7,130 nucleotides of DNA from Candidatus Nitrosopumilus sp. (GCA_011055585.1 DRGT01000011.1:1-7130), one strand, 5' to 3'. Positions 1 through 6,463 are shown, counted from the stretch's first letter. A program made the numbers and translations. Notes: generated by a model from the sequence alone, not told the origin.

Positions 1-79
1 CAACAATCGGCTTAATATCATCTATAGTATGATCTATCAAATCATTCAATACTTTTTTGTCAAAATCATTCAATGACAT
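1..79 (-). CDS. Unrecognised protein, N-terminal fragment (runs off the left edge)
   Basis: On the minus strand an ATG at 79-77 opens a reading frame with no stop to the window edge, giving 26 complete residues that begin MSLNDFDKKVLNDLIDHT. The visible part is soluble, acidic and probably helical, with no signal peptide or membrane segment. A TATA-like element (minus-strand TTATATT, 101-107) is centred about 25 bases upstream of this ATG, the same spacing as other genes here, which supports both the gene and a leaderless start. It is divergent from the reductase gene at 249. Too little is present to assign a family; the call as a real gene rests on the open frame plus the promoter. Confidence 0.55.
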   Translation of the reverse strand, partial: MSLNDFDKKVLNDLIDHTIDDIKPIV

Positions 80-100
80 GATAATACTGGAATAGGCGAG

Positions 101-107
101 AATATAA
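101..107 (-). promoter_or_regulatory. TATA box for the leftmost minus-strand gene
   Basis: Minus-strand TTATATT is centred about 25 bases upstream of the ATG at 79. In archaea the TATA box centre lies about 26 bases before the transcription start, so the mRNA would begin at or next to the start codon. The position is read directly; promoter function is inferred. Confidence 0.45.
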
Positions 108-143
108 CAGATAAGTTATGATTATTCCTTTTTTCTTTTTTTG

Positions 144-177
144 AATAATAAGGACGCAAAGCGTCCCTGTTATTATT
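144..177. repeat. Bulged palindrome between divergent promoters
   Basis: An 8-base arm AATAATAA (144-151) and a 6-base G+C-rich arm GGACGC (152-157) are separated by an AAA loop (158-160) from GCGTCC (161-166), a three-base bulge CTG (167-169) and TTATTATT (170-177). All 14 arm positions pair perfectly. It stands out from the A+T-rich surroundings and is preceded by a T-rich run (129-142). It lies upstream of both predicted transcription starts (about 79 minus and about 249 plus), so neither flanking gene should transcribe it. It could be an operator for a dimeric regulator, part of an unannotated small RNA, or a remnant of a dispersed palindromic repeat; the sequence alone does not decide. 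Confidence 0.6.
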
Positions 178-220
178 GTAGTAAAGAAAAAATTTGCACG
201 ATTTTCCTAACCCTTTTGAA

Positions 221-227
221 TTAAATA
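221..227 (+). promoter_or_regulatory. TATA box for the reductase gene
   Basis: TTAAATA is centred about 25 bases before the GTG start at 249. This spacing predicts a leaderless transcript beginning at or just before the start codon. It also fits the lack of any Shine-Dalgarno sequence in the intervening bases. Confidence 0.55.
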
Positions 228-248
228 GTTGCACAAAAAACACCAATT

Positions 249-1385
249 GTGGACTATGATGTTGTCATAGCTGGTGGAAGTATTGCTGGCTTGCTTTGTG
301 CTAGAGAAATAGCAAATAGTGGATACAGTGTGTTAGTTTTAGAAGAAGATTATGAGATAGGCACGCCTGAACATTGTGGTGGATTAGTAAGTACATCAGG
401 ATTAGAAGAGCTTGGAATAATTCCTCGTAGTAAGACATTTAATCATATGATAGAATCAGCAGAGGTTTTTGCACCAAATGGAAATAGTTTTACAATAAAT
501 TCCAAAAAACAAAAAGTTGCTGAAATTAATCGTAGAGAGTTAGACAAACAGATTGCTCATCAGGCTCAAAAAAATGGTGCAGACATCAAAGTCAGGACAA
601 GTTTTCAAGAATTGACAAATGATGGAGTTAGAACGAGTGATGGAGAGAAAAAATGCAAAATTGTTGTTGATGCACGAGGAGTTTCTGCTTTAGTTAGCAA
701 AGACAGAGATGGGATACTGTCTTCTGCACAATATGAAATCTATGCAGATTGGATAAAGAAAAGCAAAGTCGAAGTTTATTTTGATCAAGAAAAATATCCA
801 GGTTTTTTTTCTTGGATTATACCATCGGGTGAAGGAACAGGAAAGGTAGGAGTTGCAGGAAGAGGAATAAATGCTGCAGATGCTTTAGAAAATTTTCTTT
901 CTAAAAAAGGCAAGTATTCTACAATTCGAAAAATTTTTGCACCAATCTGGATAAAGGGTCCAATTGAAAAGTTTGTTTCAGATAGATTGGTAATTGTAGG
1001 AGATGCCGCAGGACAATCAAAACCAACTACGGCGGGAGGAATTTTTTCATGTGGAATGGCTGGAATCTTTGCAGGACAGGCAATAGCAAAGTTTCTAGAA
1101 TCAGGAAACAAATACGATCTTGAAGAATATCAAAAAAACTGGAAGCAAATGTTTGGAAAAGAATTTGAAAAGCAATCATTTGCAAGAAAGTTACTTGAAC
1201 GACTAGATAACCAAACAATTAACAAATTATTTGAATCAATCACGCCAGAAATTGTTAAAGACATTTCAGAAAAAGATGATTTTGATTTTCATACAAGTTC
1301 AATTATAAAACTACTTGGAATGAAAGGATCAATAAAAACTGCTCAAACAATAATTGGTGGAGAAATAAAAAAACTATTTTCCTAA
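249..1385 (+). CDS. Geranylgeranyl reductase family FAD-dependent oxidoreductase
   Basis: This 378-residue flavoprotein belongs to the archaeal geranylgeranyl reductase family, whose members hydrogenate the double bonds of geranylgeranyl chains to give saturated ether membrane lipids. Visible features are an N-terminal Rossmann FAD site after a beta strand (GGSIAG, residues 9-14, a variant of GxGxxG), the family motif PEHCGG (40-45) with the conserved Cys43, the substrate-pocket motif PGFFSWIIP (184-192), and the second FAD motif GDAAG (251-255) followed by KPTTAGGI. There is no signal peptide; the enzyme is expected at the inner face of the membrane. Start: GTG at 249, since the only upstream in-frame codons before a TAA (222-224) are not usual starts and the TATA box fits a leaderless mRNA. 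Length is near the family norm. Thaumarchaea often have several paralogues, so the exact substrate (lipid, menaquinone or another prenyl group) is uncertain. Confidence 0.88.
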   Translation: MDYDVVIAGGSIAGLLCAREIANSGYSVLVLEEDYEIGTPEHCGGLVSTSGLEELGIIPRSKTFNHMIESAEVFAPNGNSFTINSKKQKVAEINRRELDKQIAHQAQKNGADIKVRTSFQELTNDGVRTSDGEKKCKIVVDARGVSALVSKDRDGILSSAQYEIYADWIKKSKVEVYFDQEKYPGFFSWIIPSGEGTGKVGVAGRGINAADALENFLSKKGKYSTIRKIFAPIWIKGPIEKFVSDRLVIVGDAAGQSKPTTAGGIFSCGMAGIFAGQAIAKFLESGNKYDLEEYQKNWKQMFGKEFEKQSFARKLLERLDNQTINKLFESITPEIVKDISEKDDFDFHTSSIIKLLGMKGSIKTAQTIIGGEIKKLFS

Positions 1386-1410
1386 TATGCCTATAATTTT
1401 GTAAGTAAGG

Positions 1411-1418
1411 TATAAATG
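1411..1418 (+). promoter_or_regulatory. TATA box of the zinc ribbon-aEF1B-cdc48 operon
   Basis: TATAAATG is centred about 27 bases before the ATG at 1442, in the 56-base gap after the reductase stop. It is the best TATA box in the window and predicts a leaderless mRNA for the first gene, and so a transcription unit separate from the reductase gene. Confidence 0.6.
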
Positions 1419-1441
1419 CCCTCTGAAAAGAATCGTGATTA

Positions 1442-1621
1442 ATGTCTTCTACTATTTCACTTCCAGTATGTAGTTGCTGTCATAGACATATCATGCCTAA
1501 TGATAAATGTGTAAAGTTTGACTGTCCAAGTTGTGGTTCAGTTTTGATTTGGAGATGTCAAAGTTGCAGAGAAGCAGCTAGAACCTACACATGTAAGTCG
1601 TGTAACTTTTCAGGACCTTAG
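1442..1621 (+). CDS. Small zinc-ribbon protein, translation-linked (COG2888 / HVO_2753 type)
   Basis: This 59-residue protein (ATG 1442, TAG 1619-1621) is too short for common length cut-offs. It carries four CxxC-type knuckles: Cys10/Cys13, Cys28/Cys31 (FDCPSCG), Cys39/Cys42 (WRCQSCR) and Cys51/Cys54 (YTCKSC), ending in NFSGP, so it should bind two zinc ions. The pattern FxCPxCG, RCxxCR, YxCxxC and a terminal GP matches the archaeal family described as predicted zinc-ribbon RNA-binding proteins with a role in translation, including Haloferax HVO_2753. Cys12 and Cys23 are extra cysteines. It is the first gene of an operon, two bases before aEF-1beta, a pairing I recall as common in archaea. 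It is soluble, without signal or membrane segments. The molecular function in the family is not settled; binding to RNA or ribosomes is a prediction. Confidence 0.88.
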   Translation: MSSTISLPVCSCCHRHIMPNDKCVKFDCPSCGSVLIWRCQSCREAARTYTCKSCNFSGP

Positions 1622-1623
1622 AA

Positions 1624-1905
1624 ATGGCGCAGCTATTACTAATTGTCAAAATTCTTCCCACTGGAACCGAAGTTGATTTGGATCAGTTAGCAGAGAAGAT
1701 TAAAGGCGCACTCAAAGATGGAATTGCTTTAAGAAATTATGTTAAAGAGCCATTAGCTTTTGGTCTATACTTTATCAAAGGAGAATTCGTTTTAGATGAT
1801 AAGGAAGGACAAATGGATTCTCTGGAGAGTTCGGTCAGGTCCGTTGAGGGCGTAAGTGAACTAGAAGTTTTGAACATGAGTAGAATGTCAGTGGATGTAA
1901 AGTAG
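1624..1905 (+). CDS. ef1b: Translation elongation factor 1-beta (aEF-1beta)
   Basis: This 93-residue protein matches the compact archaeal aEF-1beta, the guanine nucleotide exchange factor that recycles EF-1alpha-GDP to the GTP form during elongation. The whole chain is one ferredoxin-like domain: an opening strand ([19 protein letters not shown]), a helix, the conserved central segment [19 protein letters not shown], and the closing [14 protein letters not shown]. The family is normally about 90 residues, so it is full length. Its ATG lies two bases after the zinc-ribbon stop, with only a weak AGGA about nine bases upstream, so translational coupling to that gene is likely. It is cytoplasmic. 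Its stop codon overlaps the ribosome binding site of cdc48. Confidence 0.93.
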   Translation: MAQLLLIVKILPTGTEVDLDQLAEKIKGALKDGIALRNYVKEPLAFGLYFIKGEFVLDDKEGQMDSLESSVRSVEGVSELEVLNMSRMSVDVK

Positions 1906-1908
1906 GTG
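1904..1908 (+). promoter_or_regulatory. Shine-Dalgarno site for cdc48
   Basis: AGGTG lies five bases before the ATG at 1914 and matches the usual archaeal 16S rRNA tail complement (GGAGGTGAT). It overlaps the aEF-1beta stop codon (1903-1905). It is the clearest ribosome binding site in the window, as expected for an internal operon gene, in contrast to the leaderless first genes. Confidence 0.6.
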
Positions 1909-1913
1909 GTGCT

Positions 1914-4085
1914 ATGGCACACAAAGACGAGCCCTTACAAATGCGAATAGGAGAAACAAAACAAAGAGACATTGGAAAAAAGCGTGCAAGAATTGGTCCA
2001 GACGCTATGGATTTTCTTAAAGTAACACCAGGAGATGTTATTGAGATTTCTGGTTCAAAATCAAGTTGTGCTGTTGTTTGGCCAGTAGATGAGGATGAAA
2101 AACATCCAGATGTAGTTAGAATAGATGGTCAGACCAGAAAAAATATTGGTGCAGCACTAAATGACTTTGTAAAAATAAAAAAAGTAGCTACCAAAGTTGC
2201 AAAAACAGTTGTTTTAATGCCAGTTAATGATTCAGTAACTGTAGATAAAGAGTTTACTGATTTTGTAAAAAACAGATTGAAAGGACTTCCACTTTCACAC
2301 GGAGATGAAATCTCTGTGATGATTCTTGGAAACTCTATGGACTTTAAAATAAACAAAATTTCTCCAAAAAATGTTGTAAAGATTGACCGTTCTACAAATC
2401 TCAGCATTCTAAGTGAAACCTCAATTGATAAGAAAATCAGAGTTACATACGAAGAAGTTGGTGGTCTCACAACTCAGATCAAGGCTATGAGAGAAATAGT
2501 AGAGCTTCCATTACGTCATCCTGAGCTTTTCATTAGATTAGGAGTTGAAGCTCACAGTGGTATATTACTATATGGACCACCAGGTTGTGGTAAAACTTTG
2601 ATTGCAAAAGTTCTTGCAAGTGAATCAGAGGCAAACATGTATTCCATTAATGGTCCAGAAATTATGAACAAGTATTATGGTGAAACAGAAGCTAGATTAC
2701 GAGATATTTTCAAAGAAGCAAAAGATAATTCTCCAAGTATAATTTTCATTGATGAAATTGACGCAATTGCTCCAAAAAGAGAAGAAGCTTATGGTGATGT
2801 TGAGAAAAGAGTTGTTGCACAATTACTTGCATTAATGGATGGATTAACAGAAAGAGGAAATGTAATTGTTTTAGGTGCAACAAACCGTCCTGACAGCCTT
2901 GATCCTGCACTAAGAAGACCTGGAAGATTCGATAGAGAAGTAGAAATTACAGTACCAAATGAAGATGGAAGATTAGAAATTCTTTTGATTCACACTCGTG
3001 GAATGCCAATTGATGAAGGAATAGATCTTAAGGAACTTTCTTCAGACTTGCACGGATACACTGGTGCAGACATGAAATCATTGTGTCGTGAAGCAGCAAT
3101 GAAATCAATTAGGCGATATCTACCAGAAATTGATCTTGAAAGTGAAAAAATTCCATCAGAAGTGTTGCAAACAATGGAAATCAAGTTAATTGACTTCTAT
3201 GATGCAATGCATGAAGTTGTTCCAACTGCGATGAGAGAGTTTTATGTTGAACGACCAAAGGTTTGGTGGCAAGATGTAGGCGGCTTAGATGAAATAAAGA
3301 AAACACTAAACGATAATCTAATTCTTGCAATGCATGATCCTGCTAAATTTAGCAAAATGGGAATTAAACCACCAAAGGGTGCGCTCATCTATGGTCCTCC
3401 AGGTTGTGGAAAAACTCTACTCGCAAGAGCACTTGCAACTGAAAGTGGGGCAAACATGATTCTTGTTAGAGGTCCAGAAATTCTTTCAAAGTGGGTGGGC
3501 GAATCAGAAAAAGCTGTAAGAGAAATTTTTAGAAAAGCAAAGGCATCTTCGCCATGTATTGTTATTTTTGATGAATTAGATTCACTTGCAAGATTCAAAT
3601 CATCAGAAGAAGGAGGTGTCGGGGAAACAATTCTTAGTCAGTTGCTAACTGAGATGGAAGAAGGTGTTTCATCAAGAGTTGTCGTTATTGGAATTACAAA
3701 CAGACCAGATTTGCTTGACAACTCAATACTTAGAACAGGCAGACTGGATTTGGTTCTTTTTGTTTCTCCTCCTGATGAAAAAGGAAGATTAGAAATCATT
3801 AAGATTCTAACAACAAAAATGCCATTATCTAGTGATGTAAAATTACAAGAAATTGCTGTATCTACACAAAACTATACAGGGGCAGATTTAGCTGCACTTT
3901 GCAGAGAAGCTGCAGTAAATGCAATGCAAAATAATTCAAATAAAATTACAAGTTCAGACTTTGCAGCAGGATTAAAGAAAGTAAAACCATCCATTACAAA
4001 AGAAGTAGATCAGTGGTACAACACTGTAAAAGAAAGTATATCTAACGTTGTACCAAAGTCAATTGATAAGACGTTTTACGGATAA
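1914..4085 (+). CDS. cdc48: CDC48/VAT-type AAA+ ATPase (p97 family)
   Basis: This 723-residue cytoplasmic hexameric unfoldase uses ATP to thread and unfold proteins, often to feed the 20S proteasome. Order: CDC48 N double-psi barrel (about 1-90, with [11 protein letters not shown]), second N subdomain (about 100-180), D1 and D2. D1 has Walker A GPPGCGKT (221-228), pore loop KYYG, Walker B IDEID with D280/E281, sensor ATNRPD and arginine fingers in RRPGRFD. D2 has Walker A GPPGCGKT (494-501), pore loop KWVG, Walker B FDELD with D553/E554, sensor TNRPD and fingers in LRTGRLD. Both rings look catalytically complete. D2 is slightly diverged ([11 protein letters not shown] where DPALLRPGRFD is typical), but both arginines remain. 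The chain ends in FYG, an HbYX-like tripeptide of the kind that docks ATPases onto 20S proteasomes. Length fits archaeal VAT. It sits eight bases after aEF-1beta and two bases before a winged-helix gene. Confidence 0.96.
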   Translation: MAHKDEPLQMRIGETKQRDIGKKRARIGPDAMDFLKVTPGDVIEISGSKSSCAVVWPVDEDEKHPDVVRIDGQTRKNIGAALNDFVKIKKVATKVAKTVVLMPVNDSVTVDKEFTDFVKNRLKGLPLSHGDEISVMILGNSMDFKINKISPKNVVKIDRSTNLSILSETSIDKKIRVTYEEVGGLTTQIKAMREIVELPLRHPELFIRLGVEAHSGILLYGPPGCGKTLIAKVLASESEANMYSINGPEIMNKYYGETEARLRDIFKEAKDNSPSIIFIDEIDAIAPKREEAYGDVEKRVVAQLLALMDGLTERGNVIVLGATNRPDSLDPALRRPGRFDREVEITVPNEDGRLEILLIHTRGMPIDEGIDLKELSSDLHGYTGADMKSLCREAAMKSIRRYLPEIDLESEKIPSEVLQTMEIKLIDFYDAMHEVVPTAMREFYVERPKVWWQDVGGLDEIKKTLNDNLILAMHDPAKFSKMGIKPPKGALIYGPPGCGKTLLARALATESGANMILVRGPEILSKWVGESEKAVREIFRKAKASSPCIVIFDELDSLARFKSSEEGGVGETILSQLLTEMEEGVSSRVVVIGITNRPDLLDNSILRTGRLDLVLFVSPPDEKGRLEIIKILTTKMPLSSDVKLQEIAVSTQNYTGADLAALCREAAVNAMQNNSNKITSSDFAAGLKKVKPSITKEVDQWYNTVKESISNVVPKSIDKTFYG

Positions 4086-4087
4086 AA

Positions 4088-4393
4088 ATGACTATACCTC
4101 TCAAAAATTCAGTATTTGATAAGATAAAGGAGAATGGATCTCTTACCGATTCTGAGCTTTCAAAAGCCTTGATTAAAGATGGATTTGTGATTGCTGAAGA
4201 CAGATTCAACAAATTACTACTTGATTTAGAAATTATGGGCCTAATCAAAGTTGGATGGCTTACAAAAGACAAACGTCGAATTGAGGTTGTAATACAAAAA
4301 GAAGAAGAAGACGAAGTTGATGCACAAAATAGAGAAATGATGGAAAAAGATTACGAGGCTAGTTTTCCAGGTGCAGAAAACGGTAAAATTTAG
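4088..4393 (+). CDS. Small winged-helix protein, function unknown
   Basis: A 101-residue soluble protein that I do not recognise by name. Residues about 8-70 look like a winged helix: a first helix (VFDKIKEN), TDSELSKALIKDG, a longer helix (EDRFNKLLLDLEIMGLI) and a beta-wing (VGWLTKDKRRIEVVI). The last 30 residues are highly charged, starting KEEEDEVDAQN, and are probably helical or disordered. The ATG is two bases after the cdc48 stop with no clear ribosome binding site, so translation is probably coupled to cdc48. Its TAG overlaps the convergent ctaB stop. The position suggests a CDC48 partner or a local transcription regulator, but this is inference; winged helices mediate both DNA and protein contacts. 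There are no cysteines and no membrane segments. Confidence 0.8.
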   Translation: MTIPLKNSVFDKIKENGSLTDSELSKALIKDGFVIAEDRFNKLLLDLEIMGLIKVGWLTKDKRRIEVVIQKEEEDEVDAQNREMMEKDYEASFPGAENGKI

Positions 4394-5262
4394 AATCTAA
4401 AGTGAAAAGCGGCATCTAAAGCAATTGCAACAAAAATTATTGTTAGATATGGCGCTGTGACTTTGTATGCTTTCCATGCAAAATCTGATGTTGGATTCTT
4501 GGTAAGTTTGTAATGATATACAAGCATCAATCCTCCAGAAACTGCTGCTATGATTGTGTAAACAATTCCCAGACCAAAAGCATACAGCATCAATGAATAT
4601 GGAAGTAAGATTATTGTGTTTGCTAAAATGTATTTTGATGTTTTTTGCATTCCAATTACAACAGGCAACATTGGAACTTCAGCTTGTTTGTAATCGTCTT
4701 TCAGCTTCATTGCAAGACACCAAAAGTGAGATGGAGTCCAAACAAAGACTAAAAATCCAACCAAAAATCCTAAAATGTCCATAGAGCCTGTAGCAGCAGC
4801 CCAACCTGCCATTGATGCTGCGCTTCCTGCAAATCCACCAATAACAATATTTGATGAGTTGAGTCGTTTAAGCCAGACAGTGTATACTATAACATAAAAG
4901 AAAATTCCTAGTGCAATGAAAAATGATGTAATAGGATTTAGTGTAAAGTATGCATAGATAACAGATGCACAGCTAACAGAAAGACCATAAGCAAATGCAT
5001 GACTTGCCTTTATTCTTCCAGAAGGTATTGGTCTTGTACTGGTTCTTTTCATTCTTAGGTCGATGTCTCGATCATAATAGTGGTTTAGTGCACTAGAGCC
5101 AGCCGATGCGAGGGTACCTGCAATTATGATGTGCACCAGCCCCATATTGTCAAGTTCTGGTCCAACAAGTTTACTTGCAGCATACATCGATGTAACTGCC
5201 GTTATTACCAAAAGTATGATAATGCGGGGTTTTGATATTTCAAAAATCTCTTTTAATCCCAA
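4390..5262 (-). CDS. ctaB: Heme O synthase (protoheme IX farnesyltransferase)
   Basis: This 290-residue polytopic UbiA-superfamily prenyltransferase adds a farnesyl group to heme B, giving heme O, the precursor of heme A for heme-copper terminal oxidases. The first aspartate-rich site is NHYYDRDID (N60, D64, D68), followed by KRTSTRPIPSGRI; the second is the DDYKQAEVPMLPV stretch (D189/D190). HFWCLAMKLKDDY and NIVIGGFAGS are also typical of the CtaB branch rather than of UbiA or lipid prenyltransferases. About eight or nine hydrophobic segments are present. Start: TTG at 5262; no ATG or GTG occurs between it and the upstream stop (5292-5290), and the TATA box overlaps the only earlier ATC codon, so a longer start is unlikely. 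It is divergent from the cupredoxin gene and convergent, with overlapping stops, with the winged-helix gene. Confidence 0.93.
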   Translation of the reverse strand: MGLKEIFEISKPRIIILLVITAVTSMYAASKLVGPELDNMGLVHIIIAGTLASAGSSALNHYYDRDIDLRMKRTSTRPIPSGRIKASHAFAYGLSVSCASVIYAYFTLNPITSFFIALGIFFYVIVYTVWLKRLNSSNIVIGGFAGSAASMAGWAAATGSMDILGFLVGFLVFVWTPSHFWCLAMKLKDDYKQAEVPMLPVVIGMQKTSKYILANTIILLPYSLMLYAFGLGIVYTIIAAVSGGLMLVYHYKLTKNPTSDFAWKAYKVTAPYLTIIFVAIALDAAFHFRF

Positions 5263-5287
5263 TCTTCTTTTAGCTTTTTCTATGGGG

Positions 5288-5296
5288 ATTTAATTT
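5288..5296 (-). promoter_or_regulatory. TATA box for ctaB
   Basis: Minus-strand AAATTAAAT is centred about 30 bases before the TTG start at 5262, predicting transcription from about 5266 and an mRNA with almost no leader. This also argues against a longer CtaB N-terminus, because the upstream codons would lie in or at the promoter. Confidence 0.45.
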
Positions 5297-5330
5297 CTTC
5301 GACTTTGCTGATCCTTGTTCTTACAAAAGA

Positions 5331-5339
5331 ATTAAGTAT
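5331..5339 (+). promoter_or_regulatory. Probable TATA box for the cupredoxin gene
   Basis: ATTAAGTAT is centred about 28 bases before the ATG at 5363, giving a predicted start of transcription at or next to the start codon. It is a weaker match than the other TATA boxes. It shares the 100-base divergent region with the ctaB promoter; the two predicted boxes are about 40 bases apart, so co-regulation is possible. Confidence 0.4.
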
Positions 5340-5362
5340 CTCACAGAGACGAGCTACTACGA

Positions 5363-6463
5363 ATGAGTAATTGGGACCTCATGATGCCGGGAATGGGGCT
5401 TACGGCCATAGGATTAGCAGGTGTTATTCTATCATATTCAGGAATTGCACACACATTCATTGATGGAATGCATGCACTTACTGGACTTACGATGTTTTTT
5501 GGGCTGATTTTCTTGTCAGCTGGAATTTTAGAAGGAGGTGTTTCTACTAGCAATAAAGCCAAAGCAACTACTTTGGTAATTTTATCAATTGTATTATCAT
5601 TTGGAGTGTATGCATTGTTCCAAAACACTATCAGTACGTTACCAACATTTGCAGGCCTTATGATGATTATTGTAATTCCATCAATTGTAATTGCTTATGT
5701 TGCAAAAAAGATGCCACAGTATGTAAAAGTTATTGTAGGATTTTTCATTTTGGCGGCAGCAGCTGGAATTGTTTCATTTGTAGCATTTGGAGTTTATGGA
5801 CCATCACCATATCTATTACCAGAAGAGGTTATAGAAGAGGTAGAAGTTGTAGGAGAAATACCAGCTGGTGCACAAATACATTCTGTTTCAATTTTAGAAG
5901 GCTCTGCTGAGCAAGGAAATCTTGATTATGATCCTGATGAAAGTCATGTTCAACAAGGATATATTGTAGAGTGGACAAATAATGATTCATTTGCCCACAC
6001 AGTTACAAGTTCTCTAGACTTTGGTGAAACATTTGATTCTGGATTGTTGAGTTCGGGTGAAAAATTCCTTTTAGATACAACTGATCTTTCACTTGGAGAA
6101 TATGAATACATGTGCATTGTACACCCATGGATGATTGCTTATCTTGTTGTTGAAGAGTTAAGAGAAGTACAAATCACTGTAGTTTCAATTCCTCAAGGTG
6201 CTGGCTTTCAACAACCTGGTCAAATATACTATGACTCTAACTTGGTTACAGTGGCTATTGGAAATACAGTTTCATGGGTTAATGATGATGAACAGGTACA
6301 TACTGTGACATCTGGAACACCAACAGGAGGACCTGATGGATTATTTGATTCGGGAATGATCTCTTCAGGTGGTTCATTTCATCAAACATATGACACTGTA
6401 GGAACATTTGATTACTACTGTATAGTACATCCGTGGATGCAAGGCACTGTAATAGCAGAATAA
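5363..6463 (+). CDS. Membrane-anchored double blue-copper (plastocyanin-like) protein
   Basis: This 366-residue protein joins a membrane domain to two cupredoxin domains. Five hydrophobic segments lie at about 10-33, 38-56, 68-86, 93-113 and 121-145. Lysines at 65/67 and at 115/116/122 fall in the same set of loops, which the positive-inside rule puts in the cytoplasm, leaving the C-terminus outside. An acidic proline linker (about 150-170) follows. Cupredoxin 1 (about 170-262) has type 1 copper ligands H212, C251, H254 and M257; cupredoxin 2 (about 268-366) has H313, C353, H356 and M359. Both share the CIVHPWM loop. Such proteins are thought to replace cytochrome c as electron carriers in ammonia-oxidising archaea. 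It is divergent from ctaB, which fits a respiratory role. The exact redox partner cannot be read from the sequence. ATG 5363 is supported by the TATA box. Confidence 0.9.
   Translation: MSNWDLMMPGMGLTAIGLAGVILSYSGIAHTFIDGMHALTGLTMFFGLIFLSAGILEGGVSTSNKAKATTLVILSIVLSFGVYALFQNTISTLPTFAGLMMIIVIPSIVIAYVAKKMPQYVKVIVGFFILAAAAGIVSFVAFGVYGPSPYLLPEEVIEEVEVVGEIPAGAQIHSVSILEGSAEQGNLDYDPDESHVQQGYIVEWTNNDSFAHTVTSSLDFGETFDSGLLSSGEKFLLDTTDLSLGEYEYMCIVHPWMIAYLVVEELREVQITVVSIPQGAGFQQPGQIYYDSNLVTVAIGNTVSWVNDDEQVHTVTSGTPTGGPDGLFDSGMISSGGSFHQTYDTVGTFDYYCIVHPWMQGTVIAE

Noticed and set aside
144..177. Palindrome read as an intrinsic terminator
   Set aside because: On neither strand is the hairpin followed directly by a T run: on the plus strand the T-rich run precedes it, and on the minus strand it is followed by A-rich sequence. 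No gene converges on it.
785..1218. Minus-strand open frames inside the reductase gene
   Set aside because: They are antisense to the FAD motif region of a clear gene and show no domain or start signals.
1386..1441. Possible small RNA or tRNA between the reductase and the zinc-ribbon gene
   Set aside because: Only 56 bases, with no cloverleaf or stem of note; it is explained by the TATA box at 1411-1418.
2129..3598. Minus-strand open frames inside cdc48
   Set aside because: All are antisense to the N domain and to the AAA+ motifs; the low G+C content leaves long chance frames.
4554..4784. Plus-strand open frame of 76 residues inside ctaB
   Set aside because: It lies wholly antisense to well-conserved ctaB motifs, has no promoter or ribosome binding site, and its translation looks like a frame shadow.
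5341..5628. Minus-strand open frame across the start of the cupredoxin gene
   Set aside because: It is antisense to the predicted transmembrane segments, and it would occupy the divergent promoter region.
5790..6463. Tandem DNA repeat encoding the two cupredoxin domains
   Set aside because: The domains are alike in protein sequence around the copper ligands, but the DNA has diverged, so this is an old duplication and not a current repeat.
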